From positions 1-64,000 of the forward strand of contig JAIXWL010000017.1 of the NCBI GenBank assembly GCA_027491315.1: a stretch of DNA of 64,000 nucleotides, written 5' to 3'. The translations under genes were made by a program, and so were the position numbers. Source of the stretch: Cytophagaceae bacterium (GTDB lineage Bacteria > Bacteroidota > Bacteroidia > Cytophagales > Spirosomataceae). The notes beneath the pieces were generated by a model, which was given only the letters and a program-made list of their open reading frames with translations, was not told where the DNA came from and searched no databases. Within the stretch, counting starts at the first letter, position 1; every line of letters begins with the position of its first letter. Positions 14,799 to 23,425 of this stretch are shown here, piece after piece.

Positions 14799-14839
14799 CT
14801 CTTTCTTATTTCAGTGAAACGTTTTACTGAAATAGTTCG

Positions 14840-14870
14840 CAAAAGTAGCTCAAATTTTGGTATCCACAAA
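14840..14870 (-). promoter_or_regulatory. promoter of the tRNA-Tyr/Gly/Thr-tuf unit
   Basis: TTTG (14870-14867), 19 bases, TACTTTTG (14847-14840) on the minus strand; the predicted start lies about 35 bp upstream of tRNA-Tyr. Confidence 0.7.
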
Positions 14871-14899
14871 CACCTTGGTCAAAAATTTCTAAATTAATT

Positions 14900-16078
14900 T
14901 TATAATAATCGTAAACCAAAGCTAAATGCCTGCACATCTGGTCCTTTTCCCTTCTCAAATAACGGACTTAAATCATAAGAGAAAAATAAATCAGGGAAAT
15001 GTTTCAAAGCAAATTCCGCTCGCACACCATATCTAATTTGATTAACAAATAAATTGGAGGTCGATTTATATAAATTGTCTGTTTTATCTTCCAAAGCTTT
15101 CGTATAACTATCTAGTCGGTATGAAACATATCCCCCCAAACCAATCATTTGAACCGAAGATTCTTTTGAATAGGTCCAATGTGGTATAATTGGTAATGTC
15201 AAATAACTAACCGTCATTTTGTTCTTGGAAAGAACGGTTTCGCCCCCATTGGCATTGAGAATAGGTTGAAAAATAATGGCATCATTCCCTTTTTGAATAA
15301 TTCGATTATGATCAAACATGAAGTTGTACCAATCAAATTGCAAGCCATAACCTAGGTTGAATCTCGATTTTTTGCCACCACCCATTCGAATAGTTCGAGC
15401 AATTTCAATCCCTGCATACCTAGATCCTAAGGGTTTCAAAGCAAAATCCGTGGATAAAAGTGGTGCTGGAAATTGGGCAATACTGACTGCGGGTAAATTC
15501 CCTGAAGTTCCATTTAATCCCAAATAAAGATTTAAACCTTTTCTTTGATAAAAATTTCGATCTTTTGCTTGAATTTTAGTGGAATCCTTTCCCCAAATTA
15601 CGCGGGTAACTTCATCACCCTCTTTTACCTGAACTCCATTCCAACCAACATGCACCTCCTCGTTGCCTTCTTTCACATGTATCCCGTTTATCCCCACGTT
15701 CACCTGTTTATTGTTGTTTCCTGGGGAACTGGCTCTTATGGTTTTAGTGGTGCTTAGTTCTTGGGTGCCATTAAATCCATTTTGATGTAATTTGATATTA
15801 ACATTCCTTCCTCCAATGGTAACGACAATGGATGTGTCTTTGTCACTGTCAGCTTGTACCGCCTTACGAATACTTTGCCACAAACTATCTTCTAATACAA
15901 TTCCATTTTTTGCAAATATTGCTTGCAATTCTTCCTTCAAGGATTTTTTTGAATTACTTGGATTTCCAATAATTTCTTGATTCCGCTTGTCTATCTTTAA
16001 TAATAAGGAATCTTGCGTAGGTTTGGCCAATAAGCCTGTGCTGAATAGGATAAATCCTAAGATGAATAGATTTTTCAT
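14900..16078 (-). CDS. putative outer-membrane beta-barrel protein of an ECF-sigma operon
   Basis: The 392-residue product has a signal peptide (MKNLFILGFILFSTGLLA) and a hydrophilic N-terminal region with repeated strands (VNVGINGIHVKEGNEEVHVGWNGVQVKEGDEV, about residues 126-157, a visible near-repeat). The C-terminal half (about 178-392) looks like an outer-membrane barrel: alternating hydrophobic residues, NLYLGLNG, FNLGYGLQFDWYNFMF, and a terminal strand FSFGLRLL. It is unidentified beyond this. It lies 4 bp after the anti-sigma-like gene, so it is probably the structural target or sensor of that sigma system. Confidence 0.65.
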   Translation of the reverse strand: MKNLFILGFILFSTGLLAKPTQDSLLLKIDKRNQEIIGNPSNSKKSLKEELQAIFAKNGIVLEDSLWQSIRKAVQADSDKDTSIVVTIGGRNVNIKLHQNGFNGTQELSTTKTIRASSPGNNNKQVNVGINGIHVKEGNEEVHVGWNGVQVKEGDEVTRVIWGKDSTKIQAKDRNFYQRKGLNLYLGLNGTSGNLPAVSIAQFPAPLLSTDFALKPLGSRYAGIEIARTIRMGGGKKSRFNLGYGLQFDWYNFMFDHNRIIQKGNDAIIFQPILNANGGETVLSKNKMTVSYLTLPIIPHWTYSKESSVQMIGLGGYVSYRLDSYTKALEDKTDNLYKSTSNLFVNQIRYGVRAEFALKHFPDLFFSYDLSPLFEKGKGPDVQAFSFGLRLL

Positions 16079-16082
16079 ATAC

Positions 16083-16874
16083 TTAAAATTGAAATGTTCT
16101 TTGTACTACTTGTTCGGTTTTGATATACGTATTCGCCACTTGGTGAATACTATTTTCTAGTTTGGGGTCTCCCTGTTTTAACGTTTGCCAATCTACAGGT
16201 TCTCCATCGATAGCCTGTTTTAATTGTTTCACGACACGAGCAAACAAGGAATTTCTTTTTTTGCTAGGCTCCGGAACATAGCTATTTACTTTTTCTTGGT
16301 TGTTCGCTTGGCTAGGTTGAATGTCAATTAGTAATTCGACACTTTCTTCTTTCGCCAATAAAGCGGGATTTTCTTTTTCTGTACTTCTATTATCGGCTAA
16401 AATAATAGGGTTTGAATTGGGTTTATTTTCTTCAATGAATGGGCTAGACTTCAACTCCTCTGGTATTTCTTTCGAAACCGCTGAATGAATTTCACCTGGA
16501 CTTATAGCTGTAGCATGCTTTGGATTTTCGACAGTTACTATTTGAATATTATCTTCCAAATTGCCTGTTGTAGCTAACTCATTTCTTGGCACTTGAATCT
16601 TGCTTGTCAATTTACTGGATACTTTTTCTCCCACTACCGGTGTATCTGTATTGGATAACTGCCACCAAGTTAATCCAAAGGAAATCAACAGAACTGCGGC
16701 CCATGACCATTGCCTACGATGAATGATAAAAGGGTATGCCTTTTTGTTTTTTTCATCAAGCTTCTTCTCCATTTGTTCCCATATAGCACCTGGCACTACC
16801 TCTTCATGAGAGTCTAGTTTTTCTCTCCAGTTTTTCTCAATGGAATCCCAATTGTCAACAGTCGATTTTTTCAT
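16083..16874 (-). CDS. probable membrane anti-sigma factor
   Basis: This 263-residue protein has a cytoplasmic N-terminus (NWDSIEKNWREKLDSHEEVVPGAIWEQMEKKLDEK), one membrane helix at about residues 53-70 (WSWAAVLLISFGLTWWQL), and a long, low-complexity extracytoplasmic part. That topology and its position, overlapping the sigma gene by 4 bp (ATGA), suit an anti-sigma factor, although the zinc-binding HxxxCxxC anti-sigma signature is absent. No enzyme motif is visible. It is probably translationally coupled to the sigma factor. Confidence 0.6.
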   Translation of the reverse strand: MKKSTVDNWDSIEKNWREKLDSHEEVVPGAIWEQMEKKLDEKNKKAYPFIIHRRQWSWAAVLLISFGLTWWQLSNTDTPVVGEKVSSKLTSKIQVPRNELATTGNLEDNIQIVTVENPKHATAISPGEIHSAVSKEIPEELKSSPFIEENKPNSNPIILADNRSTEKENPALLAKEESVELLIDIQPSQANNQEKVNSYVPEPSKKRNSLFARVVKQLKQAIDGEPVDWQTLKQGDPKLENSIHQVANTYIKTEQVVQRTFQF

Positions 16875-17419
16875 GCTTGTAATTCCTTTAATTTACTCTG
16901 TAAAATTTGTCGGGCTCTTGAGAGCTGCGACTTGGATGTACCTTCTGATATTTGTAACATGTCCCCAATCTCAACATGTGAATAGCCTTCAATGGCATAT
17001 AAATTAAATATCGTCCGGTAGCCTGGCGGTAATTCTAAAATCAAATTTTGAATTTCCTCCACTCCTAAATGCATTAGTGCATCTTCTGGATGTGCCACAT
17101 CATAGGTTTCATCAATGTCCTGATCATAGCGATTAGCCGTTTTCCGAATCTTCATCAATGATTCATTCACCATGATTTTTCGAATCCAACCCTCAAAACT
17201 TCCTTGGCCCTGGAAGTTGTCTATTTTACTAAAGACCTTCATGAAACCTTCCATTAATGCATCTTCCGCATCTGGACCTACACCTAGATAGCGCTTACAC
17301 ACGGCCATCATCTTACCAGCATTGATTTGGTAGACAATTTGCTGAGCTCTCCGATCTTGTTTTTGGCAAGCTTGGATTAACTCTTGTTCGCTCTTGAAGG
17401 GTAGTAAAGTTTTACTCAA
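16871..17419 (-). CDS. ECF-type RNA polymerase sigma factor
   Basis: A 182-residue sigma-70 family protein. Region 2 is seen in PDAEDALMEGFMKVFSKIDNFQGQGSFEGWIRKIMVNESL and region 4 in LPPGYRTIFNLYAIEGYSHVEIGDMLQISEGTSKSQLSRAR, the helix-turn-helix that reads the -35 element. Regions 1 and 3 are missing, which defines the ECF group. It leads a three-gene operon with an anti-sigma-like gene and an outer-membrane protein. The inducing signal cannot be read from the sequence. It is divergent from murI, with 105 bp between the starts. Confidence 0.92.
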   Translation of the reverse strand: MSKTLLPFKSEQELIQACQKQDRRAQQIVYQINAGKMMAVCKRYLGVGPDAEDALMEGFMKVFSKIDNFQGQGSFEGWIRKIMVNESLMKIRKTANRYDQDIDETYDVAHPEDALMHLGVEEIQNLILELPPGYRTIFNLYAIEGYSHVEIGDMLQISEGTSKSQLSRARQILQSKLKELQA

Positions 17420-17524
17420 TGATTATAGAACTTATTTGAACGTAAAGATGTGCATTAAACATAAATGGTTGCATGGGTTTGAAAAGATTTTCAAAATTCC
17501 TTTCTTTACGCAGATTTAACATGT

Positions 17525-18334
17525 ATGCCAAACTCAGCACCCATTGGGATTTTTGATAGTGGAATTGGAGGCTTAACCCTTGCTCATGCCATTACAGAAC
17601 TTATTCCTCAAGAACCTATTATTTATTTTGGGGATACCGCCCACTTACCTTATGGAGACAAATCGGCTACCGCTATCCAAGCCTATTCAGTTAAGATTTG
17701 TAATTTATTGCTAGAAAAAAACTGCAAATTAATTTTAATCGCTTGTAATTCAGCTTCTGCCGCAGCCTATGATTTAGTGAAAACCTATGTGGGCACGAAA
17801 GCGATTGTGGTAAATGTAATTGATCCAGTTATTCAGTATTTGGATCAACAATGGGCGGGTAAAACTCTTGGTCTGATTGGTACGAAGCAAACTGTCAATT
17901 CAGGAATTTATGCACGAAAGGCTGAAGCTTTGGGTAAAGACATCCATATTCAATCACTTGCGACTCCATTATTAGCTCCTATGATTGAGGAGGGCTTTTT
18001 TAATAATACCATTTCTGAGCAGATTATTCGGGAATATTTGGAACAAGACGTGCTAAAAAACATCGAAGGTTTAATCTTAGCCTGTACCCATTACCCCTTA
18101 ATCAAGTCTCAAATTGACCAATTTTATCAAGGCCGAATTCCAGTCATTGATACTTCTCAAATTGTAGCTCAAGAAATTAAACGTATACTGGATCAACAAG
18201 ATTTGTCGATTCAAGCAGGTGAAACAGGTTCTAGGCAATTTTTTGTGTCTGATTACACGGATTCTTTTGAAAAGTCTACGCAGATATTCTTTGGGGAGGC
18301 CATTAAGCTGACCCAATATCCTATCTGGGATTAA
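17525..18334 (+). CDS. murI: glutamate racemase
   Basis: MurI makes D-glutamate for peptidoglycan. The N-terminal GIFDSGIGGLTLA (about residues 8-20), YFGDTAHLPYG, and the two catalytic cysteines in LIACNSASA (Cys74) and LACTHYPLI (about Cys187) are all present. At 269 residues it is normal. It is a single-gene unit on the plus strand; its stop codon abuts the stop of the convergent small membrane protein gene at 18335, leaving no intergenic terminator. Confidence 0.97.
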   Translation: MPNSAPIGIFDSGIGGLTLAHAITELIPQEPIIYFGDTAHLPYGDKSATAIQAYSVKICNLLLEKNCKLILIACNSASAAAYDLVKTYVGTKAIVVNVIDPVIQYLDQQWAGKTLGLIGTKQTVNSGIYARKAEALGKDIHIQSLATPLLAPMIEEGFFNNTISEQIIREYLEQDVLKNIEGLILACTHYPLIKSQIDQFYQGRIPVIDTSQIVAQEIKRILDQQDLSIQAGETGSRQFFVSDYTDSFEKSTQIFFGEAIKLTQYPIWD

Positions 18335-18622
18335 TTATTGACCCAAGATTTGACTTACCTTTTGTTTGATTCTCCACTTTGCTATTCTTTCTTGTTGTTC
18401 CTTTTTACTTTGACGGAACCATAAAAAAGCGATAGCTCCTACTAATAAATAGGGAGCAGATAATAAATATAAAATTCCGGTATTTAAACCTGTCGCAATA
18501 TTAGTTCGTCCATTTGAAATGCTACTTTCTACAGTGGTACGGCACATGGCACATTGAGCTAAACCATCGAATTGACTTAGCAAGAAAAATAAAAAGAATA
18601 CAAGTATTAACTTTTTAGACAT
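18335..18622 (-). CDS. small membrane protein with a CxxC motif, end of the respiratory cluster
   Basis: The ATG at 18622 gives a 95-residue protein; the TTG four codons upstream is not needed. It has a cleavable-looking N-terminal segment ending FDGLAQ, then CAMC (a CxxC pair), a second membrane helix (GILYLLSAPYLLVGAIAFLWF), and a basic tail. The start overlaps the end of the DUF420 gene by 8 bp, so it is translated with the oxidase assembly genes. A role in oxidase biogenesis, perhaps metal or redox handling through CxxC, is inferred only from position. Confidence 0.65.
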   Translation of the reverse strand: MSKKLILVFFLFFLLSQFDGLAQCAMCRTTVESSISNGRTNIATGLNTGILYLLSAPYLLVGAIAFLWFRQSKKEQQERIAKWRIKQKVSQILGQ

Positions 18623-19166
18623 AATAAGGGGCAATTAATAAGTAAACCAAAACACCTGTTACACTTACATACAACCAAATAGGATAGGCCCATTTCACTA
18701 ATTTCTTATGGGAATCAATTTGATCTGTTAAGGCATAAAATATGGCCTTCAATACCAATCGAACAACACCGATAGAAAGTAAAATATGAGAAAATAATAG
18801 AATATAATAGGTTGGTCTTAACCATCCTGAACCACCAAATTTGGTAGGCTCATTGGAAATATGATAGCTAACATACGAGACCAAGAAAAGGCTTCCTAGA
18901 ATGAATGCCACACCCATCAATTTACGGTGCAAATCTATATTTTTATTTTTGATGGCAATAAAACCTAAAACTAATATGATAGAGCACGTGGCATTTAAAA
19001 CGCCATTAATATGGGGAAGGATTTTTGTCCAAGTACCTAAAGGAAGTTTGGTTTGAATCGCATTTAATAAAGCTACTGCTATGGGAATAACCAAAGATAA
19101 GATGTTAACTATTTGGTTATTTTTCGGTGTATTTTCAATCTTATATGCTGCCATATTATTTTTCAC
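18615..19166 (-). CDS. DUF420 domain-containing membrane protein (CtaM-like)
   Basis: This 183-residue protein has about five membrane helices with conserved histidines (DLHRKLMGVAFILGS and VSYHISNEPTKFGGSG). The region HRKLMG and FSHILLSIGVVRLVL match the DUF420 family, whose Bacillus and Staphylococcus members (YozB/CtaM) are needed to make active heme-copper oxidases. It overlaps the SCO gene upstream by 11 bp and the small CxxC protein downstream, consistent with a shared assembly function. Confidence 0.82.
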   Translation of the reverse strand: MKNNMAAYKIENTPKNNQIVNILSLVIPIAVALLNAIQTKLPLGTWTKILPHINGVLNATCSIILVLGFIAIKNKNIDLHRKLMGVAFILGSLFLVSYVSYHISNEPTKFGGSGWLRPTYYILLFSHILLSIGVVRLVLKAIFYALTDQIDSHKKLVKWAYPIWLYVSVTGVLVYLLIAPYYV

Positions 19167-19875
19167 TTTCGTAAATACTTTTTAATACTTTGATTTCCAT
19201 CATCAATCGATCTACGTCTTTTTTATCAGTACCATTGTAGAAACCTCTGATGTGTTTTTCTTTATCTATTAATATTAACCTTTCAGAGTGGATAAATGTT
19301 TCATCTGGATTTTTAATTGCCTGATCATATTCAGATGCATCTGCAAGGGGTACATGAAATCCTTTAAGTGCTAAGGGATAAATCGTTTTCTTATCACCTG
19401 TCAAAAAATACCATTTACCGGCTTTGGCATCAAATCGTTTGGCATAGGCAGCCAATTTTTCTGGTGTATCATATTTCGGGTCCACCGAAATGGATAATAA
19501 TTTAATATCAGAATCTTGACTAAATGTATCTTGAAGTCTACTAACCTGTGAGGTGATTTTTGGACAAATAGTTGAACAACGAGTGAAGAAAAAGCTCGCG
19601 ACGTAAATTTGATTGTCCAAAACTTTAGATGAAAATGGAGCTCCTTTTTGATCTACTAACTGAAATGGGGGAATACGGAAAAATACAGTATCCATGTCAG
19701 ATTCATTCCAACGAGGATTGACCCTTTTTTCCATTTTGACTTCTCCAGTGGTGGAGTCAATTTCTGGAATGTACCTAGGTAATTGAAAATGATTATTGCC
19801 AAATTCGTGCAGGCCTAAATATATTAAGACAGGCACTATTAAAATGGTTAATAAAATGCCTGTCTTTTTAGTCAT
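19156..19875 (-). CDS. SCO family copper-delivery protein
   Basis: SCO proteins insert copper into the CuA centre of cytochrome oxidase subunit II. This 239-residue protein has an N-terminal membrane anchor (residues 6-22) and a periplasmic thioredoxin fold with the copper-binding FFFTRCSTICPK (Cys100 and Cys104) and a conserved His in DETFIHSERLILID. The segment VDPKYDTPEKLAAYAKRF is also typical. It lies between the oxidase subunit IV gene and the DUF420 gene, at the expected place for CuA assembly. Confidence 0.92.
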   Translation of the reverse strand: MTKKTGILLTILIVPVLIYLGLHEFGNNHFQLPRYIPEIDSTTGEVKMEKRVNPRWNESDMDTVFFRIPPFQLVDQKGAPFSSKVLDNQIYVASFFFTRCSTICPKITSQVSRLQDTFSQDSDIKLLSISVDPKYDTPEKLAAYAKRFDAKAGKWYFLTGDKKTIYPLALKGFHVPLADASEYDQAIKNPDETFIHSERLILIDKEKHIRGFYNGTDKKDVDRLMMEIKVLKSIYESEK

Positions 19876-19899
19876 GCGCCAATAAGAGTTTAAGATCTA

Positions 19900-20217
19900 C
19901 TAATACAAATGACCACCTTCGTAGATCAATGCGATTAGTAACCATACGACGAAAATAGTAGGAACCAAAACAGCCCAGATAAGGGTTTTAACTTCATGCT
20001 TTAAGTGCATAAACTCACCTACTATATAAAAAGCTTTAACGATGGTCATGCCAGAGAAAATGGCTACACGTAATGTATTAGCCGGTAATGTAAAGGCAAT
20101 GACGAACTCGATTGCTGTTAGAATTAAAAGAATCCAAAAAGTTTTCCAAATCGCAGCAGTTTGTGGAGCTGGAATTTCTTTTTCTGAGGTTTCGTGTGCA
20201 GTAACGTGCGAAGCCAT
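19900..20217 (-). CDS. cytochrome oxidase subunit IV-like protein
   Basis: A 105-residue protein with three membrane helices (IWKTFWILLILTAIEFVIAF, VAIFSGMTIVKAFYIVGEFM, TLIWAVLVPTIFVVWLLIAL) and the motif VKAFYIVGEFMHLKHE characteristic of the CyoD/CtaF subunit IV family. It stabilises the oxidase core and is not catalytic. It follows subunit III after 19 bp. Confidence 0.85.
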   Translation of the reverse strand: MASHVTAHETSEKEIPAPQTAAIWKTFWILLILTAIEFVIAFTLPANTLRVAIFSGMTIVKAFYIVGEFMHLKHEVKTLIWAVLVPTIFVVWLLIALIYEGGHLY

Positions 20218-20236
20218 ATGATTGGTGAATTAAATA

Positions 20237-21004
20237 TTAAACAAGATAAAAGAAGGTAAATACGAATACCCAAACAAGGTCTACAAAGTGCCAGTATAAA
20301 CCTACTTTTTCAACCATTTCATAATGACCTCTACGCTCATAAACTCCTGTAGCGGCATTAAAGAAAATTAAGATGTTAAGGATTACTCCTGAAAATACGT
20401 GCGTTCCGTGGAAACCTGTAATGAAAAAGAATAAGTCCGCAAAGGCAGGAGGGCCATATGGGTTACGAACTAGATTAGCTCCTTCTATAGGTGTCATTAC
20501 TCCATCTACCAGTTGTTTTGCTGCTAAAGATAAATCCTCTGGGCCATGAATGAAGTGACTCCACTCCCAAGCTTGAGAACCTAAGAAGGTGAAACCTCCT
20601 ACAATAGTCCAAAGCATCCACTTTTCTACATCTTTACGATCTCCACGATGACCAGCTTCAACAGCTAATACCATAGTAACGGAAGATGCAATCAAAATGA
20701 AGGTCATGATTCCTACGAATACTAAGGGTAAAGCAATGCCATGTAAAAATGGTACTGCTTCAAACACTTTTTCTGGGATTGGCCAGTGTTGTGTTGAAAA
20801 GTAGAAATCACTTGGACTTCCTTCCCAAGCTGGTTGACTGAAACGAATCATTCCATAAGTCACCAAAAGTGCCGAGAATGTAAAGGTGTCAGAAAGTAGG
20901 AAAAACCACATCATTAGTTTTCCATAACTAGCTTTAAGAGGTTCAGAACCACCTGTCCAGGTTAAATTTTCAGGAACAGAAGGGGCAGCGTGTGCAACTG
21001 ACAT
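20237..21004 (-). CDS. cytochrome c oxidase subunit III (longer paralogue)
   Basis: This 255-residue protein belongs to the heme-copper oxidase subunit III family: SYGKLMMWFFLLSDTFTFSALLVTY near the N-terminus, FFITGFHGTHVFSGVILN in the C-terminal half and GLYWHFVDLVWVFVFTFFYL at the end. Compared with the 202-residue neighbour it has an extended central loop and additional helices. Subunit III helps keep proton pumping efficient. Two consecutive subunit III genes are usual in Bacteroidota oxidase clusters; both copies keep the WHFxDxxW ending. Confidence 0.93.
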   Translation of the reverse strand: MSVAHAAPSVPENLTWTGGSEPLKASYGKLMMWFFLLSDTFTFSALLVTYGMIRFSQPAWEGSPSDFYFSTQHWPIPEKVFEAVPFLHGIALPLVFVGIMTFILIASSVTMVLAVEAGHRGDRKDVEKWMLWTIVGGFTFLGSQAWEWSHFIHGPEDLSLAAKQLVDGVMTPIEGANLVRNPYGPPAFADLFFFITGFHGTHVFSGVILNILIFFNAATGVYERRGHYEMVEKVGLYWHFVDLVWVFVFTFFYLV

Positions 21005-21015
21005 GAGGTAATAGC

Positions 21016-21594
21016 TTAATTGTTAAACACTAAAAATAAAAATAAATATATCCACAAGGCATCTAAAAAGTGCCAGTAGGTGGAACAAATTTTAATTTGA
21101 GTTAGGGCCTTGGCATTGATTTTCATTCGGAATGCAGCTACTAGGGCTACTATCAAAACAATTAATCCTGAGATTAAGTGTAGACCATGAAGACCTGATA
21201 ATACATAAACAAAGGACCCTGATGGATTACCCACGAAATAAACGTTCATTTCGACCAATTGTATCCATCCGAAATATTGTAATACTAAAAACAATAATCC
21301 GAGCACAAAAGTAATAGAAATACTTATTCTTAACGCATTAAATTGGTCTTTTTTTGCTGCCAATAATGCAAAATGCATAGAAGCACTACTTAGGAGTAAT
21401 ACGACTGTGCTTATCCAAAATAAATTAGGCAGCTGAAACTCGACCCAGTTACCCTCTGCTTTACGCACTAGGTAAGCACTCGTGAAGGCCGCAAAGAGCA
21501 TGATAATAGATACAATAAACAACCACATCGTGAATATTTTTGGGTTCACCGAACGTGTTGCTTTTACTTCTATAGAATTGGTTTCTGCGTTCAT
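21016..21594 (-). CDS. cytochrome c oxidase subunit III (shorter paralogue)
   Basis: Starting at the ATG at 21594 (MNAETNSIEVKA) the product has 192 residues and five or so membrane helices. KIFTMWLFIVSIIMLFAAFTSAYL, YVLSGLHGLHLISGLIVL and CSTYWHFLDALWIYLFLFL are subunit III signatures. The upstream alternative start at 21624 would overlap ctaB and is unnecessary. It lies 4 bp after ctaB and 11 bp before the longer subunit III gene. Confidence 0.92.
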   Translation of the reverse strand: MNAETNSIEVKATRSVNPKIFTMWLFIVSIIMLFAAFTSAYLVRKAEGNWVEFQLPNLFWISTVVLLLSSASMHFALLAAKKDQFNALRISISITFVLGLLFLVLQYFGWIQLVEMNVYFVGNPSGSFVYVLSGLHGLHLISGLIVLIVALVAAFRMKINAKALTQIKICSTYWHFLDALWIYLFLFLVFNN

Positions 21595-21598
21595 GATA

Positions 21599-22447
21599 TT
21601 AAATTTTATCAAATAAAAAGGCAATTTGTACTATGAGTAAATAGAAAAAAGATCCAAACATCATCCATTTTGCGGCTTTATCGGTAGGACGCATCATTAA
21701 ATAAAAAGTTTGGCAAAGGAATAAGGAACCAGCTATTACCGCAATAATCGCCGATTGAATTCCTGTCATGTGCAATAAATAAGGCACAAGGCCCAGAGGT
21801 ACTAAAAAGATCGTATAAATCATGATGGTGAAAGCCGTTTTCATGTCTTTCTTTCCATCATTAGGTAGCATTTTGAATCCGGCTTTTTTATAATCTGCAT
21901 CTGCCACCCATGCGATAGCCCAGAAGTGTGGGAATTGCCAGAAAAATTGTATGGCAAATAATATACCAGGTTCCCAACCAAATTCATTGGTGGCTGCAAG
22001 CCATCCTATCATCGGAGGAAAGGCTCCAGGAATAGCTCCAACAAATACTGAAATAGGCCCAACTCGCTTTAAAGGAGTGTATACAAATCCATATAAAATA
22101 TACGATATGAAACCTATAACAGCGGCTTTCCAGGATAAATACCCTAGCAATCCCAAGGAAATGATTAATATAATTATGCCATAAATTTTGGCTTGCTGTG
22201 GACGTAGGACTTCGGTAGGCAATGGTCTTTTTGCGGTCCTTTTCATTAATTTATCATAATCAATTTCTTTTAATTGATTTACAATATTGGCTGCTCCTGT
22301 GAGTAAGTAACCTGCTAATGAAATGAGTATGATATGAAAAGTTGTATGTTCAATCGGTGCCAATAAATAGCCAAATGTACCAGAGAAAGCTACCGTAATG
22401 GATAGTCTGGATTTCAGTAAAGCTATATATGGTTTTATGCTTGACAT
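21599..22447 (-). CDS. ctaB: protoheme IX farnesyltransferase (heme O synthase)
   Basis: CtaB/CyoE attaches farnesyl to heme b to give heme O, the precursor of heme A. The UbiA-family motif NIVNQLKEIDYDKLMKRTAKRPLP (about residues 54-77) holds the first Asp-rich site, and VADADYKKAGFKMLP is the second. About eight or nine membrane helices make up the remaining 282 residues. It starts 1 bp after ctaA ends, so heme O and heme A synthesis are coupled within the oxidase cluster. Confidence 0.96.
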   Translation of the reverse strand: MSSIKPYIALLKSRLSITVAFSGTFGYLLAPIEHTTFHIILISLAGYLLTGAANIVNQLKEIDYDKLMKRTAKRPLPTEVLRPQQAKIYGIIILIISLGLLGYLSWKAAVIGFISYILYGFVYTPLKRVGPISVFVGAIPGAFPPMIGWLAATNEFGWEPGILFAIQFFWQFPHFWAIAWVADADYKKAGFKMLPNDGKKDMKTAFTIMIYTIFLVPLGLVPYLLHMTGIQSAIIAVIAGSLFLCQTFYLMMRPTDKAAKWMMFGSFFYLLIVQIAFLFDKI

Positions 22448-22448
22448 T

Positions 22449-23354
22449 TTATGCTTTTAAACTCGTTTTAATCCAAGTGTTCATGTGTAATCCTAAAATG
22501 ACGAGTGAAATGGTTAAATGTATAGCTTGACTACCTAAAGGTAAACTGACATAGGCCATTAAAACTCCTGTTAGTAAGGATATACTAAGAAAAACTAATA
22601 AGTAGGTACTATAGTTTTTTATTGAACTAAAATTTGATTTTTTTATTTTGTACCACAGTATTAAGTGACCAATTACTAATACCCAAGAAAATGTTCTATG
22701 GATGATGTAAATGATGCCTAAGTGGCTAACCCACTCCGATTTAGCATTTTCTCCCCATTGAACAATCACATGGTCCATCTCCTCTCTAACCTGTGTCCCT
22801 AATACAATTTGTATTACACAGATAAATAAATTGATTAGCATCCAAGTACGGATAGTCGGACTCACTTCAATTCTGCTTTGTTTTACTTGTAAGGCTTTTA
22901 AAAGCAAAAAGAGTACTCCTATGCTCAATAACATGTGTAAGGTCACTACACCAGGTAATAGAAATGAATCAACCACATATTTCCCCAAAACAGCGTTGCC
23001 CAAAACGAGTAATAAAGCTAGGAAAGATAAAATGAATTCTTTCTTTCCTGTTTTATAAGCTAATATGGTTGTTATTAATACAAATAAACCTGTTAAAGCA
23101 CCAATGAGGCGATTGATGTATTCAATCCAAGTTTTTATTGGATTGAATAAGACTTCACCGTGTAATTTTTCTTTGTAGGTGATTTCGTAATGAAGCGGTA
23201 ATTCGGATTCTTTTGTTGGAGGAATGAATCTTCCAAAACATTTTGGCCAATCCGGACATCCCATGCCAGATCCCGTACTTCGAACGATTCCTCCTGCTAA
23301 TATGAGTAGGTAGATACAGAGCAAAGTAACAAAGCCAAATTTATGGAATGTCAT
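22449..23354 (-). CDS. ctaA: heme A synthase (COX15/CtaA)
   Basis: CtaA oxidises the C8 methyl of heme O to a formyl group. The protein (301 residues, eight membrane helices) carries GGIVRSTGSGMGCPDWPKCFG with the paired cysteines of the extracellular loop, EYINRLIGALTG with a heme-ligand His equivalent region, VTLHMLLSIG and IIHRTFSWVLVIGH with candidate heme His residues. It begins right after a strong hairpin terminator that follows ctaD, so its expression may be lower than that of the structural subunits or use another promoter. Confidence 0.95.
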   Translation of the reverse strand: MTFHKFGFVTLLCIYLLILAGGIVRSTGSGMGCPDWPKCFGRFIPPTKESELPLHYEITYKEKLHGEVLFNPIKTWIEYINRLIGALTGLFVLITTILAYKTGKKEFILSFLALLLVLGNAVLGKYVVDSFLLPGVVTLHMLLSIGVLFLLLKALQVKQSRIEVSPTIRTWMLINLFICVIQIVLGTQVREEMDHVIVQWGENAKSEWVSHLGIIYIIHRTFSWVLVIGHLILWYKIKKSNFSSIKNYSTYLLVFLSISLLTGVLMAYVSLPLGSQAIHLTISLVILGLHMNTWIKTSLKA

Positions 23355-23369
23355 GGTTATAGGGAGAAA

Positions 23370-23413
23370 AAAAAAGATGCATCCAAATGAGATTCATTTC
23401 GATGCATCTTTTA
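23370..23413 (-). terminator. strong hairpin terminator between ctaD and ctaA
   Basis: On the minus strand AAAAGATGCATC pairs with GATGCATCTTTT (12 bp), with an inner AAATGA/TCATTT stem of 6 bp and a 3-base loop, then a run of T residues. It lies 13 bp after the ctaD stop codon and splits the respiratory block, probably lowering expression of ctaA and the genes beyond it. Confidence 0.85.
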
Positions 23414-23425
23414 GGTTATTGGTTT

